Source: Candidatus Methylomirabilota bacterium (GTDB taxonomy: Bacteria > Methylomirabilota > Methylomirabilia > Rokubacteriales > DASRDR01). Taken from it: a stretch of DNA of 44,777 nt. The stretch lies in NCBI GenBank assembly GCA_036005065.1, contig DASYQW010000208.1:1-44777 (forward strand). Direction: 5' to 3'. This document shows positions 7,213 through 15,584 of this stretch, piece after piece. Made by a program: the position numbers and the translations under genes. The first letter of the stretch is position 1, and each line of letters begins with the position of its first letter. The notes under the pieces are model-generated. The model saw only the letters and a program-made list of their open reading frames with translations, was not told the origin of the DNA and did no database searches.

Positions 7213-9030
7213 ATGCGCCGCATCACTCTAGGTCTCGGTATCGTCATCGCGTTGGCGATGCTACACCTCGGATCAGTCGTCCCCGCGGTCGCCGACGCGA
7301 CCGCGGTCATCAACGACCGGTCGGTCACGGTGCCGACCGCGTGGTGGCTCTACACCGGCGTCGACGCCGCGTTCCTCACAAACAAGATCCAGCAGGACGG
7401 CGCCCGCATCACCGACCTCGAGGTTCAGAGCACCAGTCCCTACCGCTTCACGGCGGCCCTGGTCAAGAACGCGGGCGCCTACGCCGTGCCGGCCTGGTGG
7501 TGGTACTTCGGCCTCACCGCCGCCCAGGTCACCGACCGCCTCAATGCCAACCAGGCGCGGCTGATCGACCTCGAGCCCTACGTCACCTCCTCTGGCGTGC
7601 GCTTCGCCGCCGTGATGGTGTCCAACACCGGCAGCTTCGCCCGGGCCTGGTGGTGGTATCAGGGCGTCTCGGCCGCCTTCCTCAGCCAGAAGCTCACCGA
7701 GAACCAGGCGCGCCTCATCGACCTCGACAGCTACGTGGTCAACGGGACCCGCGTCTTCTCGGGCGTCATGATCCGGAACACCGGGGCCGACGCCAAGCAG
7801 TGGTGGTGGTACGTCAACGTGCCGCCGGGCTTCGTATCGGCCAAGCTCATCGAGAACCGCGCCCGGCTGGTCGACTACGAGCGACGGCCCGACGGCAGGC
7901 TCGACGTCGTCATGCACCGACGCGAGGGCGAGTACTGGTGGTGGTACTACGGCTTGCCCAGCGCCCAGGCGGTCGTGGACAAAGCGCTCCAGAAGGGGGC
8001 TCGGGTCATCGACATCGAGCGCTACACGGACGGCGGCCAGACGCGTTTCGCCGCCATCCTGCTGGACAACTCGAACGCCGAGACCCGGCGGCTGTGGGCC
8101 ATCATGGACCCCGGCCTGTCGGCTGGCCGCTTCGGGATCTACCTCAAACAAGTCGGGGGCGGCGTGAAGGTGGACCTCCAGGGCGGGACGATCTTCGAGC
8201 CGGCCAGCGCCATCAAGGTGCTCCACCATGCCCATGCCATGCGCCGGGTCCAGGTCGGGCTGGACTCCCTGTCGTCCAACTTCGTCTACTTCGTCAAGCC
8301 CGACGACCCCAACAACAAGGACATCTGTCCGCTGGATGCGCCCGAGGTCGATGCCAACAAGCGGACGACCACGCTCCAGGACGGGCTCGCGAAGACGATG
8401 CAGAACTCCGACAACCGGACGACTCGAGGCCTCCAGCTCCGGTACGGCCAGGCCGCGCTCAACGCCCGGGCCGACTCGCTCGGCATGAGCAACACCGAGC
8501 TCCGCCAGGTCCTGGGCTGCGGGTTCCGGAACAACCTGCGCAATGACCTCACGCTGGTCGACGTCGGCAAGCTCTACGAGGCGGTCGCGAACGGCAGCCT
8601 GCTCACGGGGAGCTCCCGCACCACCTTCTACAACATCATGCTGGGCGGCGGGATCGGCTCCTCGTCGGCGCTCGCCACCATCGTCCGGCAGGAGGCGACG
8701 GCGCTCGGCAAGTCGGCCGCGGCGGCCAACGCCTTCATCGCCCAGATGGACTCCCGGTTCAAGGGCGGCTCCTACGACATCTGCATCACGAGCTGCAATC
8801 CCTACTTCTACTACCGCTCGAACGCGGGCCGGATGACGCTGCCCTTCAAGTCGGGCACGGGCGCGATCGTGCCCGTGCACTACGTCTTCGGGCAGTGGGC
8901 GAATGACCTGAGCATCCCCTGCGGGCCGGGCGTCAACTGCTCCACCAAGGTGGCGGCCGACAATGCCCTCGGGAATGCCGGCAACGAGCTCTTCCGAAAG
9001 GAGATTCGCCAGGCCCTGCAGACCTGGTAG
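7213..9030 (+). CDS. Exported serine hydrolase of class A beta-lactamase fold with five Trp-rich repeats
   Basis: A 605-residue protein. The signal peptide is about residues 5-29 (ITLGLGIVIALAML, cleavage near AVADA). Residues 35-280 hold five tandem repeats, each with a WWLY or WWWY motif whose first Trp is at 44, 95, 146, 197 and 242, then ARLIDLE-type segments; the period is 51 residues, the last 45. These resemble the bacterial tandem repeat domain found next to beta-lactamase-like domains in polyglycine-hydrolase-type proteins. The C-terminal half has all three serine-enzyme motifs: SAIK at 332-335, SDN at 399-401 and KSGTG at 546-550. Likely a peptidase, amidase or esterase acting outside the cytoplasm. 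GGGGAGGGC before 7213 supports this start; an upstream ATG at 7072 does not fit a signal peptide. Confidence 0.85.
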   Translation: MRRITLGLGIVIALAMLHLGSVVPAVADATAVINDRSVTVPTAWWLYTGVDAAFLTNKIQQDGARITDLEVQSTSPYRFTAALVKNAGAYAVPAWWWYFGLTAAQVTDRLNANQARLIDLEPYVTSSGVRFAAVMVSNTGSFARAWWWYQGVSAAFLSQKLTENQARLIDLDSYVVNGTRVFSGVMIRNTGADAKQWWWYVNVPPGFVSAKLIENRARLVDYERRPDGRLDVVMHRREGEYWWWYYGLPSAQAVVDKALQKGARVIDIERYTDGGQTRFAAILLDNSNAETRRLWAIMDPGLSAGRFGIYLKQVGGGVKVDLQGGTIFEPASAIKVLHHAHAMRRVQVGLDSLSSNFVYFVKPDDPNNKDICPLDAPEVDANKRTTTLQDGLAKTMQNSDNRTTRGLQLRYGQAALNARADSLGMSNTELRQVLGCGFRNNLRNDLTLVDVGKLYEAVANGSLLTGSSRTTFYNIMLGGGIGSSSALATIVRQEATALGKSAAAANAFIAQMDSRFKGGSYDICITSCNPYFYYRSNAGRMTLPFKSGTGAIVPVHYVFGQWANDLSIPCGPGVNCSTKVAADNALGNAGNELFRKEIRQALQTW

Positions 9031-9042
9031 TCGGCACGAGAT

Positions 9043-9074
9043 CCCGCCGGGGGCCCGGGGGCGCCCCCGGCGGG
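9043..9074 (+). terminator. Strong hairpin after the serine hydrolase gene
   Basis: A perfect 12-bp stem, CCCGCCGGGGGC (9043-9054) with GCCCCCGGCGGG (9063-9074), has an 8-nt loop and only TT after it. It probably separates the serine hydrolase transcript from the operon beginning at 9123, and argues against any translation start before it. Confidence 0.6.
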
Positions 9075-9122
9075 TTGCCGAAGCCTGCCGCCCCGGGTTA
9101 TCAATATCGGGTGAGCGGGACG

Positions 9123-10544
9123 ATGGGGGCGGCCAGGGTCGATACGGTCGTGCACGGGGGACGGATCGTCACCGGCTCTGACGTGTACGAGGGCGCCATC
9201 GCCATCCGGGACGAGAAGATCGTGGCCCTCGGCCCGGCCGAGCTGTTGCCGCCGGCCGAGCGCTACGTCGACGCCGCCGGCAAGTACGTGCTGCCGGGCG
9301 CCATCGACTGCCACATCCACCTCGGGGCCGAGTACGACGACTGGAAGGGCGGCCCCCTTGCCGCCGCCCACGCCGGCCTCACGACGCTGCTCGGATTCGG
9401 CGTGTACGACGAGCAGGCCGGCGAGACCCTGCCGCAGGCCATCCGGCGCCTCCGAGAGGAGGTCGGCCGGCAATCGATCCTCGACTTCGGGTTTCACTTC
9501 ATCCTGCTGAACCAGCCGGAGATCCTCGACGGGATCCCGGAAGCGGTCCGGCTCGGGGTGACGTCGTTCAAGATGTTCATGACCTACAAGAAGCGTCCGT
9601 TGCGCATGTGCTCCGACGACTTCATCTGCCGAGCCATGGAGCAGATCGCCGCCCACGGCGCCCTCGCCCAGCTCCACTGCGAGAACGGCGATGTGCTCGC
9701 CTACCTCGAGGACCGGGCGATCGCCGAGGGCCGCGTCCACCCCCGGGACTTTCCGGCGACGTGCCCCGACTGGGCCGAGGAGGAGGCGATCAACCGGGCC
9801 ATCCGCCTGGGCGCCCTCACCGGCGCCGCGGTCTACGTCGTGCACCTGTCGAGCCGGCTCGGGCTCGAGCGGATCAAGCAGGCGCAGGCCGCCGGCCAGC
9901 GCGTGTGGACCGAGACGTGCCCCCAGTACCTCCTCCTCACCGACGCCGAGATGGAGCGGTGGGGACCGCTGGCCAAGATCGGGCCGCCGCTCCGGCCCGC
10001 CGCGGGCCCCGACCGCGATGCGCTCTGGCAGGGCTCGGCCCAGGGCTACATCGCCACCGTCGGGAGCGACCACGCGCCGCGCGCCCAGGCGGTGAAGGCG
10101 CCGGGGTGGCAGAACATCTTCGTGGACGGGCAGGGACGGCCGATTCCCTTCGGGAGTCCGTCGGTCGAGACCATGGTCCCGCTGATGTACAGTGAGGGCG
10201 TGGTCAAGCGTGGGCTCCCGCTTCCCTGGCTCGCCCGCGCGCTCGCCGAGAACCCCGCCCGGATCTTCGGGCTCTACCCGCGGAAGGGCGCCATCCGGAT
10301 CGGCGCCGACGCGGACCTGCTGATCATCGATCCGGAGCCGGAGTGGACCATCCGGGTGACCGATCACCACGGGATGGCCGGCTGGACGCTCTACGAGGGG
10401 TGGCCGGTCCGCGGGCGACCCTGGATGACGCTTCTCCGGGGGCGCGTCCTTCTGAACGAGGGGAGGCTCGAGCAGGCGCCCGGCTACGGGCAGTTTCTCT
10501 CGCGAGGGGCGCCGATCCCGCCGCTGGCCGGGTCCGTCCGATAG
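9123..10544 (+). CDS. D-hydantoinase/dihydropyrimidinase-family amidohydrolase
   Basis: A 473-residue cyclic-amidohydrolase of the hydantoinase family, which opens hydantoin, dihydropyrimidine or allantoin rings. The first metal motif is H64-I-H66. K150 in SFKMFMTYKK is the lysine that is carbamylated to bridge the two metals in this family. Further ligand regions are QLHCENGD (H185), VYVVHLSS and TVGSDHAP. The exact substrate is not readable. The start is uncertain: ATG 9123 (GAGCGGG just before) is preferred over GTG 9111 and over TTG 9075, which abuts the upstream hairpin. It is probably the first gene of a long operon; D-aminoacylase follows after 16 nt. Confidence 0.88.
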   Translation: MGAARVDTVVHGGRIVTGSDVYEGAIAIRDEKIVALGPAELLPPAERYVDAAGKYVLPGAIDCHIHLGAEYDDWKGGPLAAAHAGLTTLLGFGVYDEQAGETLPQAIRRLREEVGRQSILDFGFHFILLNQPEILDGIPEAVRLGVTSFKMFMTYKKRPLRMCSDDFICRAMEQIAAHGALAQLHCENGDVLAYLEDRAIAEGRVHPRDFPATCPDWAEEEAINRAIRLGALTGAAVYVVHLSSRLGLERIKQAQAAGQRVWTETCPQYLLLTDAEMERWGPLAKIGPPLRPAAGPDRDALWQGSAQGYIATVGSDHAPRAQAVKAPGWQNIFVDGQGRPIPFGSPSVETMVPLMYSEGVVKRGLPLPWLARALAENPARIFGLYPRKGAIRIGADADLLIIDPEPEWTIRVTDHHGMAGWTLYEGWPVRGRPWMTLLRGRVLLNEGRLEQAPGYGQFLSRGAPIPPLAGSVR

Positions 10545-10560
10545 GTGGCGGAGGTAACGG

Positions 10561-12138
10561 ATGCTTGACCTTCTGATCCGAGGGGGCCTGATCATCGACG
10601 GCACCGGGAACCCGGGATTCTACGGGGCCGTGGGTGTCGAGGGCGAGCGGGTGCGCATCCTCCGGGGGGACCTGGCCGGCGTCCAGGCCGACCGCACGAT
10701 CGACGCCAGCGGCCGCGTGGTCTGCCCAGGGTTCATCGACATGCACGCCCACTCCGGGCTCGTGATCCTGGCCGAGCCCGAGCACGCGCCGAAGGTCCGC
10801 CAGGGCGTCACCACCGAGGTGATCGGGATCGACGGCTGCTCCTACGCGCCGTTTCACTCCCACGACGACCTCCGCCGCTTCGTCGAGGTCAACTCGGGAC
10901 TGGACGGCTGCCCGCCGTTGCCGGGCCGCTGGGCCACCGTCGAGCAGTACCTCGATCTCTTCACGAACCGGGTCGCCGTGAACATCGTCTACCTCGTCGG
11001 GAACTCCCCGATCCGCATCGGCGCGATGGGCTGGGAGGACAAGCCGCCGACGGCGGCCGAGCTCGCCAACCAGACGGCGCTCCTCCGGGTGGCCATGGAG
11101 GAAGGCGCCTGGGGCATGTCGACCGGCCTCGACTATCCACCCGGGAGCTACGCCGACACCGCCGAGCTGGTCGCCCTCTCCCGCCAGGCGGCCCGGCTCG
11201 GCGGCATCTACCACACCCACGTGCGCTACAGCCTCGGCGACCGCTTCCTCGACCCCTTCCGCGAGGCGATCGAGATCGGCCGGCAGAGCGGGATCCCGAC
11301 CCACATCACGCATTTCTACCACCGCACGACGGCGCCCGCGGGCGCCCGGCGGATGCTGGGACTCGTCGAGGACGCGCGGGAGGAAGGGCTGGACGTCACC
11401 TTCGACAGCTACCCCTACATCTTCTCGAGCACCCGGCTCAACATCGTCATCCCCCAGTGGGCGTTCGATGGCGGGCCCGAGCGGCTGCGCGCCGCGCTGG
11501 CCTCCCCCGAGGCCCGGGCCCGCATGCGGAAGGAGATGGCGCCCCGCGCGGCCTCGTGGCAGGAGATGTGGGTGACCCATCTCAAGCGGCCCGAGCACCA
11601 TCGCTACGAAGGGCGCTCGATCGCCGAGGTGGCCGAGCGGATGGGCAAGGACCCGGTCGACGCGATCTGCGATCTTCTCCTCCTGGAAGACCAGCAGGTC
11701 TCCTATGTGTCGGCTGGCGCCAACGCCGCCACGCTGCCCAAGTTCGTGAGCCATCCGCTGTCCATGGTGGGAAGCGATGCCCTCCTGATCGGGGAGTACC
11801 CGAGCCCCCGCTCCTACGGGACCTTTCCCGTCATCCTGGCCGAGTATGTTCGGGAGGATCGCTTCCTGGCGCTGCCCGACGCCATCCGCAAGATGACGTC
11901 GTTCCCGGCGCAACGCATCGGCCTCCCGGACCGCGGGCTCCTGCGCGACGGCTTCACGGCCGACATCGTCGTGTTCGACGCCCGGACCGTGAAGGCGCCG
12001 GCGACCCGCACCGAGCCCAAGCAGTTCCCGATCGGCATCGACTACGTGATCGTCAACGGCAAGGTCGTGGTCGACCAGGGGCGGCACGCGGGCGTGCTGG
12101 CCGGCCGGGCCCTCCGGCGCGGTCGTCCGGCCTCCTGA
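10561..12138 (+). CDS. N-acyl-D-amino-acid deacylase (D-aminoacylase)
   Basis: A 525-residue member of the D-aminoacylase branch of the amidohydrolase superfamily, expected to release D-amino acids from N-acyl-D-amino acids. Diagnostic parts are MLDLLIRGGLIIDGTGNPG at the N-terminus, the metal motif HAHS at 62-65, the EGAWGMSTGLDYPPG segment, THVRYS, PTHITHFYHR, and the C-terminal GFTADIVVFDARTVK beta-sandwich strand typical of the family. It lies 16 nt after the hydantoinase gene and 12 nt before NDH-2. A 5' fragment of a paralogue lies at 3872. Enzymes of this family vary in acyl and amino-acid preference, so the substrate is open. Confidence 0.9.
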   Translation: MLDLLIRGGLIIDGTGNPGFYGAVGVEGERVRILRGDLAGVQADRTIDASGRVVCPGFIDMHAHSGLVILAEPEHAPKVRQGVTTEVIGIDGCSYAPFHSHDDLRRFVEVNSGLDGCPPLPGRWATVEQYLDLFTNRVAVNIVYLVGNSPIRIGAMGWEDKPPTAAELANQTALLRVAMEEGAWGMSTGLDYPPGSYADTAELVALSRQAARLGGIYHTHVRYSLGDRFLDPFREAIEIGRQSGIPTHITHFYHRTTAPAGARRMLGLVEDAREEGLDVTFDSYPYIFSSTRLNIVIPQWAFDGGPERLRAALASPEARARMRKEMAPRAASWQEMWVTHLKRPEHHRYEGRSIAEVAERMGKDPVDAICDLLLLEDQQVSYVSAGANAATLPKFVSHPLSMVGSDALLIGEYPSPRSYGTFPVILAEYVREDRFLALPDAIRKMTSFPAQRIGLPDRGLLRDGFTADIVVFDARTVKAPATRTEPKQFPIGIDYVIVNGKVVVDQGRHAGVLAGRALRRGRPAS

Positions 12139-12150
12139 CCCGTCCGCGAT

Positions 12151-13479
12151 ATGAACGGGCCCGCCGGCGCCGCCCCCCGCGACCTCCCCCACGTCGTGAT
12201 CGTCGGCGGCGGGTTCGGCGGGCTCTATGCCGCCTTCGCGCTCGATGGCCGGCCCGTACGCGTCACGCTGGTGGACCGGCGGAATCACCACCTCTTTCAG
12301 CCGCTCCTCTATCAGGTGGCGACGGCCGGCTTGTCTCCGGGCGACATCGCCCAGCCGATCCGCCATATCCTGCGCCGGATCCCGAACGTCGCGGTCGTCC
12401 TGGCCGAGGCGACGGCGGTGGACCTGACGCGCCGGCGTCTCGTCCTGGCCGACGGCGAGCTCGCCTACGACGCCCTGATCCTGGCTACCGGGGCGAGCCA
12501 TGCCTACTTCGGCCACGACGAGTGGCGGCCTCTGGCCCCGGGCCTCAAGACCATCGAGGATGCGCTGGAGATCCGCCGCCGCGTGCTGCTGGCCTTCGAG
12601 GCCGCGGAACGCGAGCCGGACGAGGCGCGGCGGAGAGCGCTCCTCACCTTCGTCATCGTCGGCGGGGGGCCCACCGGGGTGGAGCTGGCCGGCGCGCTGG
12701 CCGAGATCGCGCGCGACGCGCTCGCGCACGAATACCGGGCCATCGACCCCGCCCAGGCGCGGATCGTCCTGATCGAGGCCGGCCCCCGGCTGCTGAGCGC
12801 GTTCGCCGAGCCGCTCGGCGCGGCGGCGGCCCGCGTGCTCGGCGCGCGCGGGGTCGAGGTCCTGACCCGCACCGCGGTGACGCGGATCGCCCCCGGCCTG
12901 GTGGAGGCCGGACCGCTCCTGATCCGGGCCGAAACCGTGCTCTGGGCCGCCGGCGTGACCGCCTCGCCCCTGGCCCGCTCGCTGGGGGTGCCGCTCGACC
13001 GTGCGGGTCGCGTCCTCGTCGAACCCGACCTGACCATCCCGGGCCATCCCGAGGTCTTCGTCATCGGGGACCTCGCCGCGTTCCGCCAGCCGGACGGCCA
13101 GGCGCTGCCCGGCCTGGCGCCGGTGGCGATCCAGATGGGGCGGCACGCGGCCCAGAACATCCTCCGCGCCACGCGGGGCGAGGCGAGGCAGCCCTTCCGG
13201 TACCGCGACCGGGGCATGCTGGCCACCATCGGCCGCCACGCGGCCGTGGCCCAGCGCGGGCGCCTCCAGCTCCACGGATGGCTCGCCTGGCTCGCGTGGG
13301 TGATCGTCCACATCTTCTTTCTCATCGGCTTCCGGAATCGGCTCCTGGTCATGATCGAGTGGGCCTGGGCCTACGCCACCTTCAACCGGGGCGTGCGGCT
13401 CATCACCGGGGACACGGAGCTGGCGTCGCGCCGGAATCATGCCGAGGAGCCGCCCCAGGGGCGCGCCCGCGCCTCCTGA
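12151..13479 (+). CDS. ndh: Type II NADH dehydrogenase (NDH-2)
   Basis: A 442-residue flavoprotein that passes electrons from NADH to quinone at the membrane without pumping protons. The FAD motif GGGFGG is at 19-24. The NADH-binding motif VIVGGGPTGVELAG starts near residue 168, and the second FAD contact VFVIGDLAAF is near 305. The NDH-2 hallmark AxQxGRHAAxNI region and a hydrophobic C-terminal segment (about 372-391, WLAWLAWVIVHIFFLIGF) for membrane association are present. It sits inside the amide-hydrolase operon, 12 nt after the D-aminoacylase gene, an unusual neighbourhood for this enzyme. Confidence 0.92.
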   Translation: MNGPAGAAPRDLPHVVIVGGGFGGLYAAFALDGRPVRVTLVDRRNHHLFQPLLYQVATAGLSPGDIAQPIRHILRRIPNVAVVLAEATAVDLTRRRLVLADGELAYDALILATGASHAYFGHDEWRPLAPGLKTIEDALEIRRRVLLAFEAAEREPDEARRRALLTFVIVGGGPTGVELAGALAEIARDALAHEYRAIDPAQARIVLIEAGPRLLSAFAEPLGAAAARVLGARGVEVLTRTAVTRIAPGLVEAGPLLIRAETVLWAAGVTASPLARSLGVPLDRAGRVLVEPDLTIPGHPEVFVIGDLAAFRQPDGQALPGLAPVAIQMGRHAAQNILRATRGEARQPFRYRDRGMLATIGRHAAVAQRGRLQLHGWLAWLAWVIVHIFFLIGFRNRLLVMIEWAWAYATFNRGVRLITGDTELASRRNHAEEPPQGRARAS

Positions 13480-13510
13480 GGGCAGGCCCTCGCGAACAAG
13501 GAGGTCGCTC

Positions 13511-14617
13511 ATGCGCCTGATCTGGGTCAAGCTCGTGCTCGTCCTGTCGCTCCTGACCCTGGTCTCCTTCGTCGGGTGGCTGGCGGTCGCCCAGCAGCTC
13601 GAGGAAGCCAAGCGGGATCGCGCGGTCTCCGCCGACGGCGGCAAGTATCACGTGCTCCCGGCCACGCTCGACACCACGCAGTGGGGCTGGCTCGATCCGA
13701 AGGAGCCCCCCAAGCTCGTCGTCAACTCGGGAGATACCGTGGCCGTCGAGACGATGATGCACTCGCACAACAAGATCCAGCCCGGGACGACGATGGACGA
13801 GATCGTCGCCCTCCGGCGGGCGAACCCCGGCGGCGGCCCGCACTCGGTGACGGGGCCGATCTACGTCAACGGCGCCGAGCCGGGCGACGTGATGGAGATC
13901 CGGATCAAGAAGATCGTCCCCAAGGCCTTCGGCGTGAACTTCAACCTGCCGGGCCGGGACTTCCCGACCGTCGGGGCGCTGGCCCCGGAGTTCCCCAACG
14001 GCTGGGTCCGCTACTTCTATCTCGACTGGGACAAGAAGCAGGCCGAGTTCAAGCCCGGCGTCACGATCGAGCTCCAGCCGTTCCCCGGAACGCTGGCGGT
14101 GGGGATCGACCCGAACGATCCGTCGCCACGGAAGGGCGGCGTCCAGGACCCGATGGCGCCGGTGAGCACGCTCCGCCCGTGGAAGAACGGCTCCAACATG
14201 GATCTCAACGAGCTGCAGGAAGGGACCACGATCTTCATCCCGGTCTTCCTCAAGGGCGGCCTCATCTGGATGGGGGACTCCCACTGCCGCCAGGGGAACG
14301 GCGAGGTGAACCTGACCGCGCTGGAGTGCGCCTACAAGGAGATCGTGATCCAGCCGGTCGTCCGGAAGGACCTGAAGCTCGAGTGGCCCCGGATGGAGAC
14401 GCGGACCCACTGGATCCTGATGGGGTTCGACGAGGACCTCAACAAGGCGCTGGTCAACGCGGTCCGCGAGACCGTGGACTTCCTGGCGACGAAGGGGCTC
14501 GACCGCTACGAGGCGTATTCCTTGACCTCGATGGTGGCTGATTGCCGCGTGACCCAGGTGGTGGACGTCCGGAAGGGCGTCCACTGCATGGTGCCGAAGA
14601 GCCTCTTCAAGGCGTGA
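13511..14617 (+). CDS. Acetamidase/formamidase family protein with N-terminal membrane anchor
   Basis: A 368-residue FmdA/AmdA-family protein; characterised members hydrolyse formamide or acetamide to ammonia and the acid. Family motifs include GDTVAVETMMHSHNKI, SVTGPIYVNGAEPGDVMEI, PFPGTLAVG and the metal-site segment WMGDSHCRQGNGEV. Residues 5-27 (WVKLVLVLSLLTLVSFVGWLAV, in part) form a hydrophobic segment that typical cytosolic formamidases lack, so the enzyme may act outside the membrane or be tethered to it. ATG 13511 follows AAGGAGG. The stop overlaps the next start (GTGA). Confidence 0.88.
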   Translation: MRLIWVKLVLVLSLLTLVSFVGWLAVAQQLEEAKRDRAVSADGGKYHVLPATLDTTQWGWLDPKEPPKLVVNSGDTVAVETMMHSHNKIQPGTTMDEIVALRRANPGGGPHSVTGPIYVNGAEPGDVMEIRIKKIVPKAFGVNFNLPGRDFPTVGALAPEFPNGWVRYFYLDWDKKQAEFKPGVTIELQPFPGTLAVGIDPNDPSPRKGGVQDPMAPVSTLRPWKNGSNMDLNELQEGTTIFIPVFLKGGLIWMGDSHCRQGNGEVNLTALECAYKEIVIQPVVRKDLKLEWPRMETRTHWILMGFDEDLNKALVNAVRETVDFLATKGLDRYEAYSLTSMVADCRVTQVVDVRKGVHCMVPKSLFKA

Positions 14618-15561
14618 GGGGGCGCCACGGACCGCTCCTCCTCGCCCTCCTCGCCGCGACGGCCGGCCTGCTGCCGGCCGCCGCCGGCGGGCCGCCCGCG
14701 CGACTCCGGGTGATCACCACGACGACGGACCTCCGCGCGCTCGCCGAGGTGGTCGGGGGCGACCGGGTCTCGGCCGAGAGCCTGCTCGGGGGCGCCCAGC
14801 CGCCGCACGTCTTCCAGGCCAAGCCGAGCCACCTGGCCGCCCTCCGCGCCGCCGACCTGGTGGTGCGGATCGGGCTCGATCACGACGCCTGGCTCGCCGC
14901 CCTTCTCAAGCAGGCGGGCAACGCGCGGCTCCTGCCCGGGCGGCCTGGCCACGTGGACGCCTCGCGGGGGATCGAGCTCCTCGAGCCCGCGCCGCGGACG
15001 GCCTCCGGCGCCGGGCACGTCCACGCCTTCGGGAACACGCACTACTGGCTCGACCCCGAGAACGCCAGGCCGATCACGGCCGGCCTGGTGGCCGCCTTCA
15101 CCCGGGCGGCGCCGGCCGACGGCGCCGAGTTCGCCGCGCGGCGGGCGGCGTTCGTGGCCCGCCTGGACGAGGGGCTCCGGCGCTGGACCGCGGCGCTCGC
15201 GCCGTACCGGGGCGTCCGGGTGGTGGCCGTGCACGACAGCTTCCCCTACCTGGCCCAGCGCTTCGGCCTCGTCGTGGCGGCCTCCCTCGAGCCCCATCCC
15301 GGCGTCGCGCCCCCGCCGGCCCACCTGGCCCGGATCGTGCGCGACATGAAGCGCCACGGGATCCGGCTCGTCCTCTCGGAGGCGTGGCTTCCCGACGATC
15401 TCGCCCGCCGGGTGGCGTCGGAAGCGGGCGGGCAGGTCGCCCGGCTCCCGACGTCGGTGGACAGCGGCCCGGGCACGGGAGACTATCTCGCCCTGTTCGA
15501 CGCGATCACCGCCCGCCTGGCGGAGGCCCTCAAGGCGACCGGCGCCGGGCCGGGATCCTGA
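14614..15561 (+). CDS. Metal ABC transporter substrate-binding protein (ZnuA/TroA-like)
   Basis: A 315-residue periplasmic binding protein of the cluster A-I type, which carries Zn or Mn to an ABC-3 permease. A signal peptide (PLLLALLAATAGLLPAAAGG, in part residues 7-26) has no lipobox cysteine. Metal-ligand regions are QPPHVFQAKPSH, HAFGNTHYWLDPENA, VAVHDSFPYLAQRFG and the C-terminal SVDSGPGTGDYLALF. The family's His-rich loop is missing, so Zn versus Mn is undecided. The GTG start overlaps the formamidase stop by 4 nt. The permease gene follows after 23 nt. Confidence 0.88.
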   Translation: MRGRHGPLLLALLAATAGLLPAAAGGPPARLRVITTTTDLRALAEVVGGDRVSAESLLGGAQPPHVFQAKPSHLAALRAADLVVRIGLDHDAWLAALLKQAGNARLLPGRPGHVDASRGIELLEPAPRTASGAGHVHAFGNTHYWLDPENARPITAGLVAAFTRAAPADGAEFAARRAAFVARLDEGLRRWTAALAPYRGVRVVAVHDSFPYLAQRFGLVVAASLEPHPGVAPPPAHLARIVRDMKRHGIRLVLSEAWLPDDLARRVASEAGGQVARLPTSVDSGPGTGDYLALFDAITARLAEALKATGAGPGS

Positions 15562-15584
15562 GGCGTCCGGGAGTCTCCGCGACC

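Noticed and set aside
10324-13644. 1106-codon open frame on the minus strand
   Set aside because: It lies opposite hydantoinase, D-aminoacylase and NDH-2, all with clear family motifs. The frame is a shadow of high-GC codon bias and has Arg/Asp/Glu-rich, domain-free sequence.
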